From: Tipula vernalis | Taxonomy: Eukaryota; Arthropoda; Insecta; Diptera; Tipulidae | Direction: 5' to 3' | Assembly: GCA_958295665.1 (NCBI GenBank) | Contig: OY282558.1 | Span: 352,947,034 to 353,011,033 of the forward strand | Length of the DNA: 64,000 nucleotides | Shown here: positions 23,915-35,053 of the stretch, in pieces | Layout: each line of letters begins with the position of its first letter | Numbering within the stretch: position 1 is the first letter of the stretch | The notes under the pieces: generated by a model | What the model saw: only the letters and a program-made list of their open reading frames with translations | What the model was told of the DNA's origin: nothing | Database searches by the model: none | Translations under genes and position numbers: made by a program

Positions 23915-24713
23915 AAGGGTGTTCCAAAATCAACGAAAGATTTTAAACATTTTGACAGCTGAGAGTTTAGGGTTAGTAAAAATGGAGCGTTACACAATTC
24001 AACAACGTATTTTCATTATTGAACAATATCTCAAAAATAATGAAAGTTTGGCGACCACAGTTCGAGAATTTCGTACAAAATATGGTCGGAATAGTGTTTT
24101 AATTTCGTCAACTGTGAAGAGATTAATTGAAAAATTTAGAAAGACTGGATCAGTTGGAGACGCTAAAAATACTGATCCTCCAAAAACAAGCCGTTCAAAA
24201 AAATCTCAGAACATCAATTCGGTGTCGTGGACAAGAATTGAAAATTTACAACACAGTTCTTTCTGCCGAAATTGGATGATATTGATGTGGCCAATCAATG
24301 TGGCGTTTCAACAAGACGGTGCCACATGCCATACAGCCCATGAAACAATTACTGCATGAGAAATTTTCTGTTCGTTTACTGTCTCGTTTCAGTGATCAGA
24401 ATTGGCCCCTAGATCGTGTGATTTAACACCATAAGATTTCTTTTTATGGGGTTATTTGAAGTCAAAGGTCTAAGGAGGAAAATCAACGCTGCATCAACGA
24501 AATTCAGCCACATTTATGCAGAATGTCATGGGAAATGTCGACAAAAGAGTGCGTATGTGCCAGCAAAGCCGTGGAGGCCATTTGTCCGATGTGTTATTCC
24601 ATAAATAACCCTATCCTATATACTTTATAATTCAATACAAAAATAACAATCTTAAGCCTAAAAACTGTGTTTTCTATTTAATTCAAATCTTGTGTTAATT
24701 TTGGGACACACTT
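23915..24713 (+). mobile_element. Internally deleted mariner-type transposon (799 bp)
   Basis: The ends are inverted repeats AAGGGTGTTCCAAAATCAAC and the complement of GTTAATTTTGGGACACACTT, flanked by TA (23913-23914, 24714-24715). From the internal Met at ~23981 the frame encodes 'MERYTIQQRIFIIEQYL' and 'ATTVREFRTKYG', the helix-turn-helix seen in one branch of insect mariner-like transposases. After a deletion it resumes with 'FQQDGATCHTAHETI' (second catalytic Asp region); the C-terminal catalytic part ('SCDLTPYDFFLWGYLKSKV') follows in other frames to ~24600. The first catalytic Asp region is missing, so the transposase is dead; the ends look complete. Confidence 0.85.
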
Positions 24714-24724
24714 TAAAAAGCAAT

Positions 24725-24800
24725 AGTCCAAAAAATAAAGCTTTTATAAAGGAATTAGAAACGAGACAAAAGCAAAACTTTTCTTATGAAAACTTACAAA
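24725..24800 (-). mobile_element. Mariner 5'-end fragment
   Basis: 'gcttttataaaggaattaga' and 'aacgagacaaaagcaaaact' match the untranslated 5' segments of the mariner copies at 15105-15800 and 40640-40989. No transposase sequence remains. It begins ~10 bp beyond the right end of the TIR element at 23915-24713. Confidence 0.6.
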
Positions 24801-24899
24801 TTACCACCTGCGAAAATTTCAAGTTCAAAAATTATAGGAAAAGCAAACAAATTCACAAAATATTAAGAATGCGTCATAATTTTCTGATTAAATAATTGA

Positions 24900-25530
24900 G
24901 GAAAAGTTTAAAAAGTGCCAAACGCGGACAAAAGTAAAATATCTGATAGACTTCAACAAAAATTTGCTATAATACAATTTCATTTGTGAAAATTGTAATG
25001 ATTGGAAAATTGAAGTAATCTAATATGTAGTTTAAAGTGTGATTTTTGTATATCTTATTCAAATGAGACATTTTTTTCATTTTAAATATTAGAAACATGT
25101 ACTTAAATATTGCAGAAATTTCGAAATAAGCTAGTGTTCGTAACAACATAAATGTTTTAAGTGTATTAATAAATCAAAGCGTGTCAACTGTGGTCTAATA
25201 AAGCTCCAAACTCGTTTAGTGATCCACATAAACATTTATAGTGAGTTTAACATTAAATTTTTATAATTTTTAAGCACAATTTTCTGATATTTAAAATGAT
25301 AAGAATGTTCCAAATGAATCAGTTAAACAAAAATCACACTTCAAACTACATATTGGATTAATTCAATTGTCCAATCATTACTATTTTCATAAATAAAAAT
25401 GTAATTTAAATAGACACTATTTCCATATAACTTCATGTAGCAAATTTTTGTTACAGCCTATCACATATTTCACTATTGTCCGCTAGAGGACAACGTTCCA
25501 TTCCTCAATTGTTTTTCGTATTGTGCCGGT
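24900..25530. other. AT-rich DNA with a loose inverted repeat
   Basis: Segments around 24955-25070 ('caaaaatttgctat', 'gtgaaaat...gtaatgattgg', 'atatgtagtttaaagtgtga') are mirrored by 25320-25450 ('tcacacttcaaactacatat', 'ccaatcattactattttcat', 'agcaaatttttg'). This suggests a ~500 bp element with long inverted arms. No coding signal. Exact ends are unclear. Confidence 0.5.
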
Positions 25531-25531
25531 G

Positions 25532-26130
25532 ACATCTATGGTGTAATAGAATAAGATAAATCAATAGCTCAATGTTTTACTGTACTAAAATGGAATTTTC
25601 CATGATAAAACTGTTCTAAATGTTTCTACACTATTCTTACTGGAAAAGACATGAACTTTCTAGAAGTTTGGTTTGTGTATATAAAAAGGCGAACAATGTC
25701 GAATTGGATTATTAGTATTTGGTAAGCGATAGTGTAAAGATTAAAAAGGAATTAAAAACTGATTTAAAAAGTGTTTTAAGGCGAAATAAAAAGTAAAAGT
25801 GATCAGAAAAATTGTGTGAAAATTATATAAAGTGATTTTGTGAATTATCGTTAATAACATAAATAAATTCATTAAAAATTTAATTTGTCTGTCTGTAAAT
25901 CAATTGATTTTTTTGACAAATTTATTAATTATATGTAGAGATGTAGATATGTTATGAGGGATTGGCCTCTTTATTTTTCTGATTTACCAAATCGAAAATT
26001 AATATATTTGTCTATAAAAAAGCCGAACAAATCAATTGATAAATAAATTCGTTGGTGATAAACTGAAGTGCTTTGTTTTTATTCACAATCGAGTGATTCG
26101 AACCTTGATTGTCACGGCAAAAACGTAAGA
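25532..26130 (+). mobile_element. LTR family L1, plus orientation, solo
   Basis: It starts TGTGCCGGTGACATC and ends CACGGCAAAAACGTAAGA, both slightly diverged from the family ends. The promoter layout is clear here: GAA/TTC arrays, then TATATAAAAAGG at ~25678, then a 5' region running to AATAAATAAATTC (25859). The word 'ataaataaattc' is repeated at ~26040, and ~170 bp between the two copies (with 'aaatcaattgat' at either end) is not present in the other LTRs, so it is a small insertion or duplication. No gag follows. Confidence 0.8.
25590..25690 (+). promoter_or_regulatory. LTR promoter: heat-shock-type elements and TATA box
   Basis: The sequence tGAActTTCtaGAAg (25652-25666) is an exact run of three alternating GAA/TTC pentamers, the consensus form of a heat-shock factor site. 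Further TTC/GAA words lie just upstream (GTTCTAaatGTTTCTA, ATTCTTACTGGAAAAG, ~25611-25646). TATAAAAAG follows at 25680-25688, about 15 bp downstream of the site. In the other LTRs the TTCtaGAA half is kept in most copies (12296, 38015 and 39064 copies) while the third pentamer is GAG or GGG. Confidence 0.55.
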
Positions 26131-27060
26131 CTATTTATTTTACACCGTCAGAGCCAACTTTGATGTATTTTTCAAAATGAAAATTCGAAAAATATATTTT
26201 AGACATAATTTAATTTTAATATTTCTGTATTGGCTGATACTCACTTTTTTTCAAGTACTCACTTTTTTTCAAGTACAATAAAATGCTGCAAAACTAGTAA
26301 AGCGAAACAGAGAAGGGTAGTGTAGGCAATACTATATGCAAATATTTTGAAGTTTCGAATAAACAAAATATGTAAATAGAATAAAATTTTCTTTTGTGTT
26401 GTACCATATATGTGTAATTATACTTTTTTGTTGACAGATGGTTGTACCATCTCCAATATTTTCTGAAATTGTACAGGTGTCATCCACAAAGTTCTCCGAT
26501 ATAAGTTTACGTCTTCGACTTCTATTTTCTTTAATAATTTGTGGCTAAATCCTTCATTTTCGCGATGAAGTAGCCATTTTGAAGAATATTTATTTTTTGG
26601 TTCTTAATTGATTTTTTACGTAAGAAATATGAGCCCCGCGTATAATAAATTTGCATTAGCTGCCGCCGTAATTTATATATTATTTTCTTTTGTATAAAAA
26701 TAATAAATTTTCTTTGGTAGAAATGTCAGAAAAAAGTATCTAATGTCAAAATATGAATCAAATCCAATTCTTTTTTTGCTATATTTGCTCGATTAACTGC
26801 TAGAAAGATTGAGCTACCACTTTATTTTTGACGTTTCTATATTTTTTTCAAATCTATGGCGTATACACTCACTCTCACAAATATTTTGTATATATATTTT
26901 TTCTCTCGCTCCGTTTGTCTTTCCTAGTCACTAAAAAAGTGGAAAAAAGTGAGTATCATACAGCCATAAGTAATATTTATTTAATATTAATATAGCCTTC
27001 TTATATATGTATTGTTGTTAAATATACGTAGAAAACTTTCATTTAAACGTTTTATAATAT
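26131..27060. repeat. Dispersed repeat R1, copy a (split by MITE M4)
   Basis: 26131-26229 plus 26969-27060 match, in reverse complement, 37780-37940 ('cagagccaactt', 'gtatttttcaaaatga', 'ttagttttaatatttctg', 'aatatagccttctt', 'gttgttaaa'). The copy at 37.8 kb is continuous, so the 26230-26966 block is an insertion. Function unknown. Confidence 0.7.
26230..26966. mobile_element. MITE M4 (737 bp) with TA duplication
   Basis: The ends are TTGGCTGATACTCACTTTTT and the complement of AAAAAGTGAGTATCATACAGCCA, flanked by TA at 26228-26229 and 26967-26968. The empty site is visible in repeat R1 near 37860. Inside, 'tactcactttttttcaagta' is present twice near 26247-26275. No transposase is encoded. 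Confidence 0.8.
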
Positions 27061-27071
27061 TTTTGCTTGTT

Positions 27072-27540
27072 TGTTACGAACTGGGCTTCTAAGTTCGTCT
27101 GGATTTTGCAATTAAAAACACTGTATACTTTTATGTCACTTGACTTCACTTTATTTCACTTTACTTTTAAACACTTTAATATGTATTTGCTTTTACTTTA
27201 CTTATTTAAATCTGTCCGCTTGCCACTGGTGGGGTCTATGACAACAGATTTATTTCACTTGTTACCCGATTTAAAGTAAACCAAAAACTGTGTTCTGCTT
27301 GCCATCGGTCGTGTCTATATACCTGTTTGATACTGATCTCGAAATTTCTTTATTGCGTGTTATAAATCATCTTCATTCTTGTGTATTCTGTTTATGACCC
27401 TTAATCATCTGGAAATATCGTTTATGGCTTATCATAATATCATCATCATTCATTATTGTCGACGAGCCGTCTGTATGCATTTGTGTTGTTGGGCATTTTA
27501 TTCATCAGTCACTAAATCACGCCTCCCTTTGTTACGACTG
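27072..27540. repeat. Possible second LTR family (weak)
   Basis: 'tgttacgaactgg' at 27072 is echoed by 'tgttacgactgg' at ~27530, about 458 bp apart, and the interval has LTR-like features (mixed composition, repeated 'tgccactggt...gtctat' / 'tgccatcggt...gtctat' words at ~27222 and ~27300). This could be an LTR with part of a second copy after it. No target duplication or protein supports it. Confidence 0.25.
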
Positions 27541-28162
27541 GCATACGTCTCCACTTAAAAGCATAGAAAAAAAAAATTGCAAAAAAAAAAATCCCAAACG
27601 CGCAAATAAACTAAAATTTTATAAATATACCGTGACCACCAAGGGCTCAGTTTATGCTGCTACAAAATTTAAAGTTAACATTCCATCCCCTACAGACATA
27701 TTTTGAATTTTTATGCATTTACGTATTGTGTTATGCTCTCATTGCTATGTACAGGGATACATGTCTCACGAGATGTTTGTGTTTGTACATGCGGATGGTG
27801 TGTTTGCTTTATTAAAATGTTTAATCTGGAATATTCTTTTTTTTTCTTTTTGGTCTTATTGGCTTGAATAACGCGTGATATAATTGCTCTGAGTGGGGAG
27901 TTAACAGATCGGTGTATTCGGCGAGTCCGATGTGGCCGTACGAATGAGTATGTACATATGTTCACGTCGTTTTGCTTTTCGTTCGTTGTACTTGTGTACA
28001 AAAAACATAAATACAATAAAAAATTTTAAATTAATTAAACAACAAAAAATATATATATGTGCACAGATACAGCGAACGAGGAGTAAAGCGACGTGAAAAG
28101 AGAGAGAATAATCGGGGAAAGACTTGCTGATTTTTATATTTTTTTATGATGTAAGATAATTG

Positions 28163-28205
28163 TGGAGTCAGTCTAGTTTTGATTTTTATAAACATCGGTC
28201 GAGTA
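28163..28205 (+). promoter_or_regulatory. Candidate Inr + DPE core promoter
   Basis: TCAGTC (28168-28173) matches the arthropod initiator TCAKTY with A at 28170 as +1. GGTCG occupies +28 to +32 (28197-28201), exactly where a downstream promoter element (RGWYV) must lie. There is no TATA box at -30, as expected for a DPE promoter. The ~400 bp downstream are less AT-rich, and 'acaaGGTAAAA' at ~28591 could be a first-intron donor. A few such pairs are expected by chance in 64 kb, so this is a candidate only. Confidence 0.35.
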
Positions 28206-28499
28206 TTTTTTTTTTTTTGGAGTGTGTCAGGTGATGGTCTCGTATATAGACGGTCAAGTTTTTTTGTGATTTTTTTTTTTTAGTCAAGTTTTGTGATTAG
28301 GTCGCAAATAAAAAAAATAAATATTGAAGACCAATGATAAATAATTATAAAAATCAATGAATTTAAAAACTATTATTATATTATATTATATTAAATTAAA
28401 TTAAGTTAAAAATAATCCTAAAACTAAATAGTCGATAAATCTAGATAAATATCAGATAAGGTACCACGGTGTAATTGGGTGCAAATTGTCGTAATATTG

Positions 28500-28730
28500 T
28501 ATCAGTATTCCCGCCCGTGGGGCCAGGGCAACCATTGTGAGGGGGATCCTGCGTCGGCGCTGATTACGGTTGGTCGAACGGGCCATAAAACAAGGTAAAA
28601 TCAAAAGGGAAAACCAAAAGTAAAAAAAAAGAATTTTTGTAAATTGATTGTAACAGTTGGTTTTCCCCCGAGCTTTTCTCAGAAGGAATAATATGGGTCG
28701 AAGGACCGAATGGGTCGAAGGGCCGAATTA
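28500..28730. other. GC-rich island in AT-rich DNA
   Basis: 'ccgcccgtggggccagggca', 'ggatcctgcgtcggcgctga' and 'ggtcgaacgggcc' form a distinctly GC-rich 90 bp block. It is open in one plus frame for ~49 codons without a Met. A further short direct repeat 'gggtcgaaggaccgaat'/'gggtcgaagggccgaat' follows at 28694-28728. I do not recognise it as rRNA, tRNA or any protein. It could be 5' UTR of the gene suggested by the promoter candidate. Confidence 0.4.
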
Positions 28731-28940
28731 TTATTTTTGTTTCTTTTTGTTTTTAGAAATATAATTTTTTAAATTTGCTATTTTAAGGAATATTTTGTCG
28801 ATATAAAATATTGTATTTCAGAATGTTGCATTAAACAATTATAATATTGTTTTTTTATTAATCTTGCAACTACAAATTGTTGCAACTACAAAATCTTGCG
28901 TATCAAAATAGTAAAATTATGTTTCTTGTTAGTAGGTGCC

Positions 28941-29395
28941 ATTAATAGATTCTGTATAATCCGCTCCTATGTGCGGCACGCAGTGCAACATGTTTGCTGA
29001 TCCCGGCTCCTACGTCCCCCGTAATTCAAAACTAAAGCCCCTCGGAGGGCTAAGCGGGGAGGGGGGGGAGCGCAGCGACGTCCCGCGTGCCTGTGAGAGT
29101 TACCGAAACCGTTAGCCTCTACAGTTCGGGATTAATAGATTCTATATAATCCGCTCCTACGTGCGGCGCGCAGTGCGACATGTTTGCTAACCCCGGCTCC
29201 TACGTCCCCCGAAGAAATTCCCCATTTTCCGAAATTTATATTTTTGGTTATTTTCGTTTCGTAACCGAAATCTCCATTTTCCAGAATTTATAAAAAGCAA
29301 GATTTTAAATTCAAATCTAAAGCCCTAAAACGAAATTCAAATTTTAATCCCCTCGAAGGGCTAAGCCGGGAAGAGTTACCGAAGCCGTTAGCCTA
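28941..29395. repeat. GC-rich duplicated block (SINE-like, unidentified)
   Basis: 'attaatagattct(g/a)tataat' then 'ccgctccta(t/c)gtgcgg', 'cagtgc(a/g)acatgtttgct' and 'cccggctcctacgtcccccg' occur at 28941 and again at 29131, a 190 bp offset. The companion words 'gagggctaagc(g/c)ggga' and 'gagttaccgaa(a/g)ccgttagcct' occur at ~29046-29115 and ~29351-29392. So two partial copies of one unit lie in tandem, the second with an AT-rich insert near 29220-29340. I see no convincing RNA polymerase III boxes. Confidence 0.6.
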
Positions 29396-29399
29396 TTTT

Positions 29400-31840
29400 A
29401 AGTGGCTTCTTTGTCGGTAAGGATGACAGTTTTAATTAAAATAATTGTAAATACTCCTAAAGCAATATACTTCATGGAGCCTTGAACTCTACTATAACAA
29501 CTGTACTATAAAAATAGTTGACACTACTAACTATCAATCTTCTTCAATGCGAAACGTTACAATAAAGAAAAGTAGCTGGTAAAACTAATTTGGGTCTGAC
29601 ACAAATCACATTGTAAATTATACTTAAATGGACTTGAAATGATGGTTTGGTATGAGAAAATTGCAATTTATTTTATACTTACGTTTATATTATTCCTCAG
29701 AAATTCCGATCTTACCTGTAACAATAAAAAAATCAAATTAAAAATATATTTGTAAAAGAAAAAATTATATTTAGTAAAATTTTAAATGTGTCTAAGTGAC
29801 AATGTTATAAACGAATTTTCTTTATAAATGTTAGCGAACAAACAGTTCCATCAAATTTATTCCTTCATTAATTTTAATGAATTTTCGTTTTTTTTTTTGC
29901 TTTAATTTTTCACTTAAGTCAATATTCCATTAGGATACACAATTTGAATCCTTTTTTTTTTTTTTTTTTTTGTACATGGTGCACAAAATATTGCCTATCT
30001 TTACAATTTGATACGGCTTAACAGATACCGTTAAACAGAAAACAGAAGTAAAACAAAAAATAGGAAAAGCTCTGTGCAAATAAATTGACCAGAAAATAAA
30101 AAAATAAAAAAAAAGTTCGGCAAAAAAAAGCTTTTATTATGCTCATTAATATTATAATAATAAGGGATTTCATTCCACGCTCTGATTTATAACATTTTTA
30201 ATTTTGTGCTAGATTGCCGCTTCCCATATATTTTTTTACAAGTTAATTAAAAATCCTAGAAAATTGTGGATCCTCTATCCCTCTTCTTAATGATAATTTT
30301 CTTTTTTTATTTTTTTGTTATCATTAATAGATTTTTTTTTTATTTTGTAAAAGGAAACGTATATCGCACTCTCCCGATTGTAAAGACAAAATAAATTTTT
30401 GTTCTGTTCATGTATTTTGTTGTTGCGCGCTCACTAATAAATTATTTTGAGATATAAATGAAAATTATCATGGAATATAGCTAGTATAAAAAAAAACAAT
30501 GATAATAAATAATTTTCCCAAGGAATCTTTCATTAAAATTTTTTTTGTTTGTTTATTTGTTTGTTGTGTGTTAAATTAAAGAGAAGGAAATTCCTTTTTC
30601 TAATCTTTTGCAAATAATTAATTTTTGTTTTGCTCATCTTTCGTAAATTTTAAGAAAACGTTTTTTTTTTTTTTTAATTATAGTCACAACGCTCGTTATG
30701 ACGGTTTAATGTATGCTAATAAATTCACGGTAAGGTTCTAGTTTTAATTAAGATTTGTGGAATAACAAAAGTAATCTACTCGTTTATTTGTGAATTTTAA
30801 ATTTAAAATTAATTTTTATCGTGGGATAAATCTGCGATTCTAATAAAAACATTCTATTTCAAATACAATGAATTTGAAATTTAACGTCAAAAATCCTTTT
30901 ACATATCTTAATTACTAATTGAGTATAAACATTCTCTCAAATCTAAGACTCAAAAATTTATGTTTCAACGCTATTTAACATCATTCTTTTCCACCGTCTC
31001 AAACCCAGATGAAGCCGTTATCTGAAGAACTGCTATTCGCAAACTTTGAAGTTTTAGTCGACCACTCATCAATTTTACTTGTCGTATTTAGATCATTTAC
31101 GTAATAATCCAAGGATGTTATGGATAAAGTTAAAGGGACAAAAGAAGCAGTCCATGAACTATTTAAATAGTAATAGCTGTATAATTGTATCTTCCCTCAG
31201 TCTACCGCCTACTCTGACATGATGTACCTTTGGAACCCTATTCGAACTACAAAATAAAACCACCACTTAACTCGGTTACAGACACCTAGGTAGTCAGTCA
31301 ATAGTTAGCACTTTGTTGTTAGTATTTCATATGATTAAATAGTTAACACAAGACAACACAATTTCTAAACTATTTATCCTCTGGATGTTTAGAGGTTCTG
31401 GAAACTGAATCAGTCGAGATTAATCAATTATTATTAAATACTACTTAAACGAACTCGAAAAATATTTTAAATTTAAATTTAAATCTCTGAAACAAATTAT
31501 AAGTTATTGACTTCAATTAAAAATTAATTCATAAATTAATTTCTCACTAAAACAAGGAAAATGTATTATTTACATCGAAATTATTATTGGTGGTGGTGAA
31601 TTGAACTCTATCTACGTACTGTTGAGCCACTATGGTGGATTTTTATTTCTCGACTATGCAACGACAAACCTGTATTATATTGCTTTCGGCCTAATGATGA
31701 TCGCGATTATGTATCATTTATAATCGGTATTCCTTTAATGGCGTGGCCTCCTGGAGTTTTGATTAAAGAATTTTTAAATTCACATCATATATTAATGAAT
31801 AATAATTTTTTAGTCCCGCGCTCAGCTCTAATGGAGTGAA
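29400..31840. other. Unassigned AT-rich DNA
   Basis: Poly-T and poly-A tracts (for example 29952-29972, 30661-30675) and no supported gene. Near 31650-31800 weak open segments precede the LINE endonuclease; they may be the degraded end of its first ORF, but no motif confirms that. Confidence 0.4.
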
Positions 31841-31849
31841 TTTGGAAAT

Positions 31850-32967
31850 TGAAGACTTTAGCACAATTTATTATCAAAATGTTGGTGGTATTTTATCATC
31901 GTCTTGTTTTCCTATATACGTACATGTTATGTGAAACTTGGTTTCATTCAGGAGTTCTAAGTTCCGAATTTTTTACGGATAACTATTGTATGTAGTACGC
32001 AGATGTGACCGATCAACTCAAACTACTTAGTGCTAAATCTGGTAATGGTGGTGGTGTTCTGGGGCTGTGTATAACTCAATTTTGAACTGTGAGGAATATG
32101 TCCGAATTATAACATTGAATTTATTGCGTTGAAGTTGTCATGGATTGTTAAATCATTATATTTATATGTGGCGTACATTCCACCTCATAGTTCTAACATG
32201 ATTTATAATTTACACTATGATAACATTCACCATTTTGTTGCGGATTGTAATATAAATCACATTTGTAGTTTGTGTTTTAGGAGATTTTAATACTCCTGAC
32301 ATAATATGACTATGTCATCGCTTGATTTGGATCAAATTTGTAAAGTAACTAATTTAAATGGCCGGTTCTTGATTTAGTATTTGTGAATGATCATAATTAT
32401 TGTTCGATTACAAAGTCAATGGCGCCATTTGTTCCTGAGAGATTACAACATTATGGATTGGAAATTGATTTTGACTGTTTGGAGCTTTTTTTTTTTTGTA
32501 AATTCAATAAGCATAAGCAACCTACGATGAATTATATCTTTAAAAAAGCGCAAATTGCTGGATTGCACATATTTTTTGAAAATCTGGACTGGAATGAAAT
32601 TTATAATCATAAATGGAGCGATGTTAATGCTTTAGTTGATGAATTTTACTGTGTTATATTTAAGGCTTTTAATAAATATGTGCCTAAAAGTTATAAGCGG
32701 AAGAATAACCATCCACCGTGGTTTAATAATAACTTGCTCAATTTAAGAAATAGGAAGATTAAAGCTCACAAGCTTGCTAAATTGAATGGTGATAATATAC
32801 TTTATATTAATTCATTCCGGCAGTTACAGACGGTGGATCCCAAGTTCTTTTGGACATTCGTTGATGCTAACCGGAAATGTTCCAGCTATCCTCAGACGAT
32901 GTCTCTGAATGATGCTACTGCTAACAATGTAAACGATATTTGTTTATTTATAGTATTTTATAAATAA
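31850..32967 (+). pseudogene. Jockey-like LINE: endonuclease and linker
   Basis: The start reads 'IYYQNVGG', the N-terminal motif of apurinic-like endonucleases of jockey-type LINEs (usual form YYQNVRGL). It is followed by 'CETWFHSGVLSSEFF' (metal-binding E-T region) and 'SGNGGGVL'. The open frame 32383-32967 continues as the endonuclease-RT spacer: 'HNYCSITKSMAPFVPE', 'KAQIAGLHIFFENLDWNEIY', then 'PPWFNNNLLNLRNRKIKAHK', which matches the family's PPW-hinge. Catalytic D and H residues near the C-terminus of the endonuclease are not clear, and stops interrupt the first half. The element lies in plus orientation, with RT following after a break at ~32970. Confidence 0.75.
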
Positions 32968-33145
32968 TTTAGTATTCAAAGGAAAAGCACGATATACCCG
33001 TACATATGTGAACTATTTGCGGAGTTTTTCCAAACAGTCTATAAGAAACACCATGATAATGGGGTAAGTTCCGCCTCTCTCTTCACTAGCAATTCAACAA
33101 CATGGGTTCATCCGACAACGTCCTGCCACTACAAATCTGTTAAGT

Positions 33146-34098
33146 TTGACATCGAAAGTATTTGAAGCGTTTGAGTCTAGACGTCAGATAGATGTCATTT
33201 TTACTGATTTTTCGAAGGCATTTGATAAATCGCAGTTTGACATTCGACAGATTTGGAGTATGCAAATTATTTTTGGATTGGATTGGCTGAAACCATTGAG
33301 GTTAATTCAGGCGTTCCTCAGGGTTCTCACCTTGGACCTGTGCTGTTTATCATATTCATTGATGAAATTGCATCTTTGCTCGAATATTGGGGCTGTGAAC
33401 TTTATGCGGATGACCTGAAAATATCAAAAATCGTAACTACTTCGCAACAATGTATGGAACTGCAGAGTAATCTAGATTTATTATACAAAGGGACCATTAC
33501 GAATAAATTATATTTAAATCTAGAAAAATGTAAGGTTATGAGTTTCTTCAGAAAAGGAAAGATGATTACTCATCCTTATCACAGTAATAATCAGCCACCC
33601 GAAAGAGTGGCGACGATTAAGGATTTGGGAAACATATTGGACCATCATTCGTTCATCGTGCCACCAAGACTTTTCGTAATCCACTTTCCGTTAAGAGTTT
33701 GTATTGTTCTCTTGTACGGTCTAAACTGGAGTATGCATCGATTATTTAGGATCGGATGTATAGTACAAAAACCATTAATTTTATACTTGCTGCACAAAAT
33801 GAAATGGCCGTTTGATCTTAAACTTCCAATGTGGCAGAATAAAAGGAATTTACCATCTTATGTAGAGCGCTATAAAATTGAAAATTTGGAATCACTGATT
33901 GACAGGCGTAAGGTTGCGACTTCTAAGTTCATCGCCGATGTTTTAAATGGTGCAGTTGATTTCACTGAATTTCTGGCTAATATTGTTATTCATGTGCACT
34001 GTAAATCAGTTCGGGTCAAACATTTTATATATTTACCGACTTTTAAGTCCAATTATGAGCATAATCCTCCTATAACGGGCTATGTGTCGGTAATTTAA
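33146..34098 (+). pseudogene. Jockey-like LINE: reverse transcriptase
   Basis: Frame 33146-33418 begins with RT motif A, 'DVIFTDFSKAFDK'. A deletion removes the segment between motifs A and B. Frame 33253-34098 gives motif B 'NSGVPQGSHLGPVLFIIFID', motif C 'ELYADDLKI' (catalytic Asp pair kept) and 'NKLYLNLEKCKVMSF'. The reading then runs through the thumb-like C-terminal part ('YVERYKIENLESLIDRRKV') to a stop at 34098. Frames change between parts, so no full-length enzyme can be made. No poly-A tail or target duplication is clear after 34100. Confidence 0.85.
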
Positions 34099-34353
34099 TT
34101 CTAATTTTAATGAATTCGATTTCAACTTGTCAAAAACGGATTTTTCCCGGGATTAAAACTCAAAGGGAATGCTGGGATTTCCCGGTTTCCAATTCTTTAG
34201 TGTTAGTAGTCTTTTAATTCAGGGATTCTCAAACGGAATTCTGGGATCTCGTTTTCAGTAAGAAAAGTGTCGCCGGAAAATCCCAGGACTTCTCGATTTT
34301 CGATTTTTTTTTAAACACTTGTTTAACTATATAATGGAGTAGGAATAATATAT

Positions 34354-34960
34354 TACAGTAAAACCCCGGTTTAAGCTCCTAAATGGGGATTGGCCTGTCT
34401 CTGATTTCCGATTGTCTCTTAGATCCGAATGTAGAAAGTTTAAATATCCCGTTTAGAAGTTTATCCATCAAAAATATTTTCAAGTTAAATTTAGGCCGAT
34501 TAGGGGAAATGGGATTCAAAAATGATTATTAGATGAAGTTCTGAAAAATGGCCAATTAGGAAGGAACTTGGTAATTTCTTTTCCGATTATAATGAAATTC
34601 TGGATGCATGATGGAAATGGGATTCTAAAATGAGTTTTAGATTAAGTGCTCGAATATGGCCAATTAGGAAGGAACTTGCTGATTTCTTAACCGATTATGA
34701 TGAAATTCGACAAATACGACATGAAATCGTTAAGGAAACAACCAAGCACCTTCCTGGTTAGCCTTGATTTAGAACTTCAAATGCAAAACTGATTTTAGAA
34801 TCCCATTTCCGTCGTGCGTGCCGAATTTCGTCATAAAAGGTTATGAAACGGTCAAGTTTCTTTCTTATTGGCCATATTCCAGAACTTCATCTAAAAATCA
34901 TCTTATAGAATCCCATTTTCATCGAGCATCGTGCAAAAAACTGTTCATGTTTCAGCAGTT
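34354..34960. repeat. Inverted pair of short tandem repeats, ~105-110 bp units
   Basis: 'ggaaatgggattc(t/a)aaaatga', 'atggccaattaggaaggaac' and 'ccgattatgatgaaattc' occur at ~34507 and ~34612. Reverse-complement versions ('gaatcccatttccgtcgtgc', 'cttattggccatattccaga') occur at ~34799 and ~34909. The layout is two units each way around a centre near 34740. The left edge has 'cagtaaaaccccggtttaag' (34354), reminiscent of a transposon terminus. This may be the terminal region of the MULE remnant to the right. Confidence 0.55.
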
Positions 34961-35053
34961 AGGTTTTCCCCTCAACCGATTTAAAGGGTATCTTTTTCAC
35001 TTTGGACAAATTATTTGGCGTCAGGTTCAAAAGTCAAAACTAAAAACAAAATA

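Noticed and set aside
27711..28016. 101-residue minus frame just left of the promoter candidate
   Set aside because: Lys/Thr-rich with poly-T on the coding complement; no motif.
28500..28600. rRNA or tRNA gene in the GC-rich block
   Set aside because: I could not match it to conserved rRNA words or fold a cloverleaf with A and B boxes.
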